Part shown: piece by piece, positions 38,660 to 45,554 of the stretch | Layout of the letters: the number at the start of each line of letters is the position of its first letter | How positions within the stretch are numbered: the stretch's first letter is position 1 | Assembly: GCA_029262895.1 (NCBI GenBank) | Contig: JAJCYM010000093.1 | Span: 1-64,000 of the forward strand | DNA from: Roseivirga sp. | GTDB lineage: Bacteria; Bacteroidota; Bacteroidia; Cytophagales; Cyclobacteriaceae | Length of the DNA stretch: 64,000 nt | Direction: 5' to 3' | Notes under the pieces: model-generated | The model's input: only the letters and a program-made list of their open reading frames with translations | The model's database searches: none | What the model was told of the DNA's origin: nothing | Translations under genes and position numbers: made by a program

Positions 38660-41062
38660 TCACGAATCGCGAAGAATATCGGCTGGATTGGTCTTGGACA
38701 CTTTCAGAGAATACCATCCCGCAGACAGGATAGTAGCACCCAGCATGATCACGCCTGCAACTGCAAAGAGCCATACCGGTTGGTTGGTTCTATAGGCAAA
38801 CTGTGATATCCATGAGTCTACAACCCTGAATACAACGGGCAAAGCAATCAGTATTGATATACTCATTATGATTATAAACAACCGGTTTTGAAGTCCAAAG
38901 AGATGACCCGTTCCAGCCCCAAGGACCTTACGTATACTTATCTCCTTAAGCCTTTCTCGCCCATAAAATACAGACATCGCAAAAACTCCGGCAAAAGCTA
39001 TCAGGCAAACTCCAGCGCCCAAAATGCCAGTCATTTGCATCATCTTGATTTCGGAAGAATAGAGTCGGCTGTGCTCCTCCTCAAGATCTCTCAGGACAAA
39101 AGACTCGGAAGGTTCGCGTTCCCACCACATTTCCTGAAGCCTTTGAATTAGCTCGCCCACATTGGTATTCTCTGAATATCGAATAGAATAATGCGCTCTT
39201 CCATTGCTCAAACTCATTGGTATGAATAGCATTGGTGGAATGGCTTCGCTTACAGAGCTAAAATGAAAATCCGTTACCGTACCTTCTTGTATAATATACC
39301 CTGGTTTTGCCTTACCATAGAAAGTAGGTAATCGTTTGCCAATAGGCTCATTGTCAAAGGAATTCAGTGCTGTTTCATTGAGCAACCCTACTTTGCTTTC
39401 CGTGCAGAACAATGAAATCACATCATCATCAAAATTGGTTGAGATGTTATAGAAATCGAAGAAATGGCAGTCAATGCCTATATTCATCAAACTCACTTTC
39501 TCCCATCCATCTCTGAATCCGGCACGCCTCAAATCATTTACTTCCAAAGCACGCACGGGATGTGCGTCAGAGAGTGCAATATCAAGGATTTCAGGCATTG
39601 CCATAAGCTGGTCTTTAAACGTCTGTATGGTTGCTTCATCACCTCCTTGAAACCAACTTGACTGGAGTACTAAAGTGTTTTTAAAGGCATAGCCAGGATC
39701 TTTGGACAACATAAACTCAAGCTGCCGATTCATGAAAAGCATCGTGGATATAATCCCAAAAGCAATAAAAAACTGAAATGTTAATAATGCCTTTCTAATG
39801 AATGATTTAGACTTTCCATTTCCACTAAAGGAATTGAAAAGGCCGGATATTTTAAAATTGGAAACGATCACAGAAGGATAAATTCCTGCTACAAGTCCTA
39901 CAATAGAAGTAAATACCAGAAGAATACCATACGTCCAAATACCAAACACGCCAATCGTTAATTTTCTTTCTACAAATCCACTATACAGAGAGACCAACGA
40001 TTCTATCAAAATCAACGCTATGACAAAGGAAATTAAACTCAACAAAAGTGATTGGCTCAAGGATTTCTTCACGAGTTGACCCTTCCTGGCTCCGATAATT
40101 TTATGGATGGCAATTTCCTTGCTGCGCTGCAGAGCCACGGCCAGGGAAATATTGCCAAAATTAGCTATAGCAACAGCTAACAAGCATATGGAAATCACAA
40201 CCAGCCAGACCACCAGTCGCTTATCGGCCTTGGGATGGTAAGGTTTAGCAATATCTAAATTGCTAAAGTGATAATCTTCAAAGGGTTCTAATATGAGATT
40301 TGCCTTTTTATTAAAGAATCCCTGGTCTTTCGCCAACTGAGTCAACTCGCTCTCCAGATTCTCAACATCGGAATTAGAGTTTAGGGACATAAAAACCTGG
40401 AACATTATATAGCCCTTGCTTTCAAAATAAGGTTTAAAATGGGGGATAGATTTCATGGTTTCCATTGAAATCATAAAGCGAGGATCCAGGGAAGAATTAG
40501 AGGGGAAGTCCTTGTACACCCCAATAATCTCGAACTCCTCATCCCCAACCAGCAACTTCTTTCCAACAGCATGTTCTGCATCAAATAGTTTCTTATAGAC
40601 TGATTCGCTAATCAAAACTGTGCCTGGAACGTCAAACATCTCAAACCCTCCACTGATCGGTTTCACGCCAAACATGTCCAGAAAACCCCGCTCCACGTAC
40701 CAAAAACCTTTTTCATTAATGGCCTTTTCTCTTTCCCCCTTTGTTCTGACCAAATCGGAGACATAAGAATTATTATAGGCTCTCACCATCGACTCTATAG
40801 AAGAGTAGTTTTCCAAATAATCAGCAGACAGGATAAAAGGATGACTGCTGCTGGTAGAAGATAAATCTGATGCTGAACCAGTGAGTACTAGCCTATGTAT
40901 TTTTTCACTTTCAGGATAGCTCTGGTCAAATGTATATTCATGAATCAGATAGATTGCCGTAAGAAAAACAAAGCAAAAGGCAATAGCCAGACCTAGAACG
41001 TTGGTCCATGTGTAAATCAAGTTTTTCCTGAGGCCTCTTAAGATTACGCGAATGTTTTTCAT
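38660..41062 (-). CDS. P17: promoter-proximal, divergent ABC transporter permease
   Basis: 800 residues from ATG 41062. The most divergent copy: it begins MKNIRVILRGLRKNLIYTW, its first motif is KEIAIHKIIGA (315-325; Ala for Gly, His for Arg), the second KEISIRKVLGA (706-716), and the tail is NPADILRDS, ending in Ser rather than Glu. The C-terminal 84-residue spacing is preserved. It is separated from P16 by 141 bp, unlike the tight spacing elsewhere, and is flanked by a short direct repeat. It lies directly downstream of a strong sigma-54 promoter match, with a predicted untranslated leader of about 15 bases. Substrate unknown. Confidence 0.92.
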   Translation of the reverse strand: MKNIRVILRGLRKNLIYTWTNVLGLAIAFCFVFLTAIYLIHEYTFDQSYPESEKIHRLVLTGSASDLSSTSSSHPFILSADYLENYSSIESMVRAYNNSYVSDLVRTKGEREKAINEKGFWYVERGFLDMFGVKPISGGFEMFDVPGTVLISESVYKKLFDAEHAVGKKLLVGDEEFEIIGVYKDFPSNSSLDPRFMISMETMKSIPHFKPYFESKGYIMFQVFMSLNSNSDVENLESELTQLAKDQGFFNKKANLILEPFEDYHFSNLDIAKPYHPKADKRLVVWLVVISICLLAVAIANFGNISLAVALQRSKEIAIHKIIGARKGQLVKKSLSQSLLLSLISFVIALILIESLVSLYSGFVERKLTIGVFGIWTYGILLVFTSIVGLVAGIYPSVIVSNFKISGLFNSFSGNGKSKSFIRKALLTFQFFIAFGIISTMLFMNRQLEFMLSKDPGYAFKNTLVLQSSWFQGGDEATIQTFKDQLMAMPEILDIALSDAHPVRALEVNDLRRAGFRDGWEKVSLMNIGIDCHFFDFYNISTNFDDDVISLFCTESKVGLLNETALNSFDNEPIGKRLPTFYGKAKPGYIIQEGTVTDFHFSSVSEAIPPMLFIPMSLSNGRAHYSIRYSENTNVGELIQRLQEMWWEREPSESFVLRDLEEEHSRLYSSEIKMMQMTGILGAGVCLIAFAGVFAMSVFYGRERLKEISIRKVLGAGTGHLFGLQNRLFIIIMSISILIALPVVFRVVDSWISQFAYRTNQPVWLFAVAGVIMLGATILSAGWYSLKVSKTNPADILRDS

Positions 41063-41087
41063 TTTAGGTCAATTTGAATTTAGTATA

Positions 41088-41103
41088 GGCAATCTCAATG
41101 CCA
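41088..41103 (-). promoter_or_regulatory. Putative sigma-54 (-24/-12) promoter for the permease array
   Basis: On the minus strand the sequence reads TGGCATTGAGATTGCC. The GG and GC doublets are exactly ten bases apart, and TGGCA and TTGC match the RpoN consensus TGGCACG-N4-TTGCW. Transcription would start near 41077, about 15 bases before the P17 ATG. A sigma-54 activator gene begins 155 bp away on the other strand. The same search by eye in the gaps before P1, P3, P4 and P16 found nothing comparable. Confidence 0.7.
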
Positions 41104-41164
41104 GCAATAATAACCTGAATATCAATCATTTAAGCAATCCAAACAACTGACAAGAGTTCAGCAG

Positions 41165-41191
41165 CGAACTTTACCGTCCGCTGGCGGACGG
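41165..41191. repeat. Hairpin repeat between the divergent operons
   Basis: CCGTCCGC (41174-41181) and GCGGACGG (41184-41191) form a perfect 8-bp stem, joined to the CGAACTTTA sequence shared with 38621. It lies about 65 bp upstream of the regulator start and about 70 bp upstream of the sigma-54 promoter on the other strand, where activator sites usually lie, so it could be a binding site. It could equally be a dispersed palindromic repeat. No T-run follows on either strand, so a terminator is unlikely. Confidence 0.5.
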
Positions 41192-41257
41192 CAGCATTTG
41201 TTTGTATATTAAACACCAGTTTGATTTGCATAGCTATACCACCAAGCTAATCATTTT

Positions 41258-42631
41258 ATGAAGACAGGACGAATACTTATTGTTGATGACAACGAAGATT
41301 TACTCAAAGCCGCACGCCTTTTTCTTAAAAGGCATTTTGCGCAAATAGATTTAGAAAAGGATCCTACTCTCCTTCCTGACCTGCTTAAGAATGAACGATA
41401 CGATGTAATTCTTTTGGACATGAACTTCACGCAAGATGTGAATAGTGGTCAGGAGGGTTTTCATTGGCTTGATAAAATATTGGAGATTGACCCTTCGGCT
41501 GTGGTGGTTTTAATTACAGCCTTTGGCTCAGTCGATATGGCCGTGAAAGCAATTAAAGCAGGTGCTTCTGACTTTGTAATGAAGCCTTGGGAGAATGAAA
41601 AGCTTTTAGCGACCATGCTCTCTTCCATGAAATTAAAATCGACCCAAGAAGAGGTACAGCTACTAAAAGACACACAGGAGCAACTGACAGAAGCCTTGGA
41701 CGAAAAATTCAAAGACATCATTGGCCAAAGCCCAAATATGATCCAGGTTTTTGATACCATCGATCGGGTGGCGAAGACTGATGCCAACATGCTGATACTC
41801 GGAGAAAATGGAACTGGCAAAGAGTTGATTGCACGATCAATTCACAGAAACTCCAACCGTGTGAACAAGCCTTTCATTAGTGTAGATTTAGGTGCTATTT
41901 CTGAAAACCTATTTGAAAGTGAGCTTTTCGGACATGTTCGAGGCTCATTTACGGATGCCAAAAGCGATCGTGCCGGACGTTTTGAGATTGCCAATGGTGG
42001 TACGCTATTCCTTGATGAAATCGGCAACCTTTCCCTCCCACTTCAGGCCAAGCTATTGACCGCCATTCAAAACAAGCGAATAAGCAGAGTGGGCTCTAAC
42101 AAGCCCGTAGATGTCGACATCAGACTTATTTGTGCTACAAATATGCCGTTGTATGAGATGGTGCAAAATGGTGAATTCAGGCAAGATTTAGTTTATCGAA
42201 TCAACACGATTGAATTACCATTACCTGCATTAAGAGATCGTACAGAGGACATCCCTCTTTTAGCTGAGCATTACCTGAGTGATTATGCCAACAAGTACAA
42301 CAAAGACATTTATAAGTTTAGCGAGGCCACGATTACAAGATTGCAGAAGTATAACTGGCCGGGCAATGTAAGGGAATTACAACATGCTGTAGAACGTGCT
42401 GTAATTATGAGCCGTGACAACATTCTTCAACCTGAAGACTTTTTCTTTAACAACCAGCCCGTCAAAGAAAAAGGAGATATTAATCTGGAGCAATTTAATC
42501 TGGAAGATGTTGAACGAATACTCATCAGGAAAGTATTGGCTAAACATAACGGCAACATCACTTATGCCGCTCAGGAATTAGGGCTTACGCGCTCTTCACT
42601 ATACAGAAGACTTGAAAAATATGGGCTTTAA
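41258..42631 (+). CDS. NtrC-family sigma-54-dependent response regulator
   Basis: 457 residues from ATG 41258. Receiver domain about 5-125 with acidic pair D10-D11, phosphoacceptor D54, T87 and K109. AAA+ domain about 152-385 with Walker A GENGTGKE (182-189), Walker B LFLDEIG (D253, E254), and the sigma-54 contact loop as GSFTDA (229-234) where the textbook form is GAFTGA. C-terminal Fis-type helix-turn-helix about 431-457 ([21 protein letters not shown] region). Family members, once phosphorylated, form rings that remodel sigma-54 polymerase at -24/-12 promoters. The kinase gene overlaps its 3' end, and a sigma-54 promoter match faces the permease array on the opposite strand, so the array is the obvious target; that link is inference. 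Confidence 0.95.
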   Translation: MKTGRILIVDDNEDLLKAARLFLKRHFAQIDLEKDPTLLPDLLKNERYDVILLDMNFTQDVNSGQEGFHWLDKILEIDPSAVVVLITAFGSVDMAVKAIKAGASDFVMKPWENEKLLATMLSSMKLKSTQEEVQLLKDTQEQLTEALDEKFKDIIGQSPNMIQVFDTIDRVAKTDANMLILGENGTGKELIARSIHRNSNRVNKPFISVDLGAISENLFESELFGHVRGSFTDAKSDRAGRFEIANGGTLFLDEIGNLSLPLQAKLLTAIQNKRISRVGSNKPVDVDIRLICATNMPLYEMVQNGEFRQDLVYRINTIELPLPALRDRTEDIPLLAEHYLSDYANKYNKDIYKFSEATITRLQKYNWPGNVRELQHAVERAVIMSRDNILQPEDFFFNNQPVKEKGDINLEQFNLEDVERILIRKVLAKHNGNITYAAQELGLTRSSLYRRLEKYGL

Positions 42632-43976
42632 TCGTTTTCGATTATATGTACTCCTGAGGGTTGTTGTACTGTTTTTGACAGTGGCCGCATTTGTATACCT
42701 GATATTCTTTGATCAAAAATACGTCACAACAGTAGTTACTGGTTTCATTATCATGTTTGAGGTATTTGAGCTTTTTCAATATATAGAAAGCACCAATAAG
42801 AAGCTGCGTAGGTTCTTTGATGCCATTAAGTACAATGACTTCAATATGGGTTTTACCCATGACAATAAGTTGGGTAAAACATTCAAGGAATTGAATATGG
42901 CTTTCAAAGATGTGATAGATGCCATTTTGAGTGAACGCCAGAAACGGGAAGAATTCTTTCAACAGCTGAATGTGGTCGTTGAGAATATAGGTACGGGTAT
43001 AATTTCTATTGATGAAGACGGCAAGGTAGGATTAATCAATCGTGCAGCACTTCGCATGCTAGGCCTTGAACATCTTCGAAATGTGGCAGATCTGAATATC
43101 AAGTCACCTGCCTTGGCAGAGATTCTTGAAAATATGCAGGAAAAGCATCGCGCCATTTTCAAAATTAAGAATGGTCAGGAGTTGGCAATACTTGAAACAC
43201 TTTACAAGCTGGGTAACAAGTCTTACAGGCTCTTTGCTTTCCAAGACATCAAGGCTGAATTACAGGCCAAGGAATTAGAAGCCTGGCAAAACCTCACTAA
43301 GGTACTACGCCATGAAATCATGAATTCTATAGCCCCTATTTCCTCTTTGACCTCTACCCTAACCCAGGTGCTTGAAGAAGATTTGGAAAAAAGCAATGGC
43401 CATAATATTCTTTCAGATGAAAGCCTGGAAGACCTAAGTGAGGGGCTCAGTACAATTTCAGGTAGAAGCCAGGGATTAATCGACTTTGTGAATGCCTACC
43501 GCGTTTACACCAATTTGCCAACACCTGCCAAGCAAGAGATCGATCTCAATCAACTAGTGAACTCTACCACAAACCTGGTCAAACCAGAATTTCAAAATTC
43601 AAATGTCCAACTCCAATTCAAAGAAGCCAAAACTCCGCTTGTTCATCTAGTGGACCCACAACTTATTGAGATGGTGCTTATCAATCTGATCAAGAATGCG
43701 CGAGAAGCTGTGGAGAATAAGGACAACGCGCTGGTGAGCATAGTCATTAACAAACAAGACCAAATGATTATGATTAGAGTGAAGGACAATGGACCAGGGA
43801 TCACACCAGAAGCAAAAGAAAAAATCTTTATGCCATTTTTCTCCACAAAAAAACGAGGTTCAGGAATTGGATTGAGCCTTTCTTCCCAAATCATGCAAAT
43901 GCATGGAGGAGAAATTGCACTAAACACTGAACTCGGAAAAGGAGCCTCTTTTTCACTGCTCTTCCCAACAAGCTAG
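42621..43976 (+). CDS. Membrane sensor histidine kinase, partner of the NtrC-type regulator
   Basis: 451 residues from ATG 42621, which overlaps the regulator stop by 11 bp; a TTG three codons earlier is less likely. Two hydrophobic helices (about 8-30 and 35-55) with almost nothing between them, so there is no real periplasmic sensor domain; the signal is probably sensed in the membrane or cytoplasm. Then a linker, a PAS-like domain about 115-215, the H-box RHEIMNS with H231, N-box NLIKNAREA (from residue 355), G1 DNGPGI (389-394) and G2 GSGIGLSLS (413-421). This matches the NtrB/NtrY-like HisKA plus HATPase layout. Translational coupling to the regulator is likely. Confidence 0.93.
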   Translation: MGFNRFRLYVLLRVVVLFLTVAAFVYLIFFDQKYVTTVVTGFIIMFEVFELFQYIESTNKKLRRFFDAIKYNDFNMGFTHDNKLGKTFKELNMAFKDVIDAILSERQKREEFFQQLNVVVENIGTGIISIDEDGKVGLINRAALRMLGLEHLRNVADLNIKSPALAEILENMQEKHRAIFKIKNGQELAILETLYKLGNKSYRLFAFQDIKAELQAKELEAWQNLTKVLRHEIMNSIAPISSLTSTLTQVLEEDLEKSNGHNILSDESLEDLSEGLSTISGRSQGLIDFVNAYRVYTNLPTPAKQEIDLNQLVNSTTNLVKPEFQNSNVQLQFKEAKTPLVHLVDPQLIEMVLINLIKNAREAVENKDNALVSIVINKQDQMIMIRVKDNGPGITPEAKEKIFMPFFSTKKRGSGIGLSLSSQIMQMHGGEIALNTELGKGASFSLLFPTS

Positions 43977-44005
43977 TACTTGCTTCATTTCAGAAGTTTA
44001 ATTAC

Positions 44006-45358
44006 CTAAAGACCCAATATATCCCTAAAGGCCTGTTCTGAAATCCACTCACCCCGAAGCACAACACCTGCTCTGTCCCGTGTGGCCCCTATGTTTATTA
44101 GCGGGTTACTTTCAAGCAAGACAAGGTCCGCATTCTTACCCACTTCAACTGTCCCAACTTCGCCCAGAATTTTTAAGAAAGTAGCCGGATTAACAGTAGC
44201 CGTTTTTAATGCTTCATAATTGCTAAGTCCAGTTTCAACATAAAAATTCAGCTCTTCATGAATACTGTATCCAGGAATTACAAAGCCGAAACCTGCATCA
44301 GTACCCAGCATTATTCTTCCGCCTTTGTCGAACACGGCCTTCAGCGCTTGTTTATGATTAGTTATTGACTCCTCTTTCGTAGTTGTACCTTGTGCGAAAC
44401 CTGACTCAAAATTATCCCTGAGTGTCTGGGAGATTATTTGATACTCCGGACTTGCTTTTATCCTACTTACATCTACCGGGGACAAGCCATCAACAATGAT
44501 GGTGGGCACATGCCATAAATCGGGGTTGTTAACTGACAAATCTGCTAATTCATTCACTTTGGTAGCATCAAGCGTACCTCTTGAGATTGAATTTTGAGAA
44601 CCCGCGCCAAGCCCAAAACCAATAAAGTGCTCTGTGCTCACCTGACCAGATTGAAACACTCTATCGGGGCCCACAGCACGGGGCACGTGCCCAATCACTG
44701 GAATACCCACAGAAGAGGCTTCATCAATTATGGCCTCATAAACTTCTGGTGTGAGCCTATTGTACACTTTAATAAAATCGAAATTCTCCTCCTTGTACTG
44801 CCTGACAAGTTCTCGTGCATTTTCCACGGTTGTAACCGGAGGAGTAAACTGTTCAAAAGCACCTCCAGCTCCATTCATACCCGGGCTGGCCACGAATATT
44901 CGAGGACCCAAAAGATTTTCCGGTTCAATTCGATCTCTGAGAGCAACTAAGCCAGTGGAGCCCCACATTTCTCGTACGGTTAGCACACCATTGGCTACGA
45001 AAATCGCAAGTTCTAATCCAGCACTGCGATGATAGTGCATATCCATCAGGCCTGGTATCACATAACCTCTACCCAGAGCATCAATTGTTTGAACCCCGGT
45101 TGGAACAGTGATGGTAGCAGAAGGTCCAATCGCACTGATTTTTCCATTTTCAATTAAAATTGTCTGATCCGTCAGAACCTGATTGGTGGTCATCGGCACT
45201 ATGTTGGTATTTATGATGGCAAAGGTGCCTCCCGTGATCTCTTCTGGAGAATCAATTGAGATCGTCTCTGCATCCGGTTCAGGATCTGGCCCAGGCTTTG
45301 GATCATTTTTGCATGCCCAAAACAGTAGAAGGAGTAATAAGGGGGAGTATCGTTTCAT
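44006..45358 (-). CDS. Lipoprotein amidohydrolase (imidazolonepropionase/prolidase-like)
   Basis: 450 residues. Signal peptide with lipobox LFWAC (Cys16), then a Pro-Asp-rich linker (PKPGPDPEPDAE), so probably tethered to a membrane. The catalytic residues of the two-metal amidohydrolase barrel are all visible: H108 and H110 in MDMHYH, K197 in DFIKVYNR (the bridging, normally carbamylated Lys), H224 in IGHVPRA, H244 in STEHF and D354 in LGTDAGFGF. The C-terminal TVNPATFLKILGEVGTVEVGKNADLVLL segment is the usual beta-sandwich closing. Members act on peptide or cyclic amide bonds; the substrate cannot be told. Convergent with the kinase gene (29 bp apart). Confidence 0.92.
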   Translation of the reverse strand: MKRYSPLLLLLLFWACKNDPKPGPDPEPDAETISIDSPEEITGGTFAIINTNIVPMTTNQVLTDQTILIENGKISAIGPSATITVPTGVQTIDALGRGYVIPGLMDMHYHRSAGLELAIFVANGVLTVREMWGSTGLVALRDRIEPENLLGPRIFVASPGMNGAGGAFEQFTPPVTTVENARELVRQYKEENFDFIKVYNRLTPEVYEAIIDEASSVGIPVIGHVPRAVGPDRVFQSGQVSTEHFIGFGLGAGSQNSISRGTLDATKVNELADLSVNNPDLWHVPTIIVDGLSPVDVSRIKASPEYQIISQTLRDNFESGFAQGTTTKEESITNHKQALKAVFDKGGRIMLGTDAGFGFVIPGYSIHEELNFYVETGLSNYEALKTATVNPATFLKILGEVGTVEVGKNADLVLLESNPLINIGATRDRAGVVLRGEWISEQAFRDILGL

Positions 45359-45554
45359 TAACGGTTGACTTTGTAAGCACTCACAAAACCATTGCTACAA
45401 TGAAATCACTTAGTTGATTAGGCGAAAGTTTTCGATTTCACATGGATGTGTGGTCTGGTCCACGATCATCAACTCAGCTCATTCATCTCATAAGGTTCCA
45501 AAATCTCCTGCTTTGTATTCGGTCAAGACCGCATTATCCACTAATTTGCTGCCA

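Noticed and set aside
1-41062. Many plus-strand reading frames of 60-120 codons opposite the permeases
   Set aside because: They are the reverse complements of conserved permease segments; the same shadow frames recur opposite the coupling motifs.
41174-41191. 8-bp hairpin as a bidirectional terminator
   Set aside because: No T-run on either side, and it lies between divergent starts, where no transcript should end.
45414-45554. Possible 47-residue N-terminal extension of the YdiJ-type oxidoreductase from a TTG
   Set aside because: The residues do not look like a domain or a signal peptide, and the family start MDLVKLKKSL lies at the ATG 45555.
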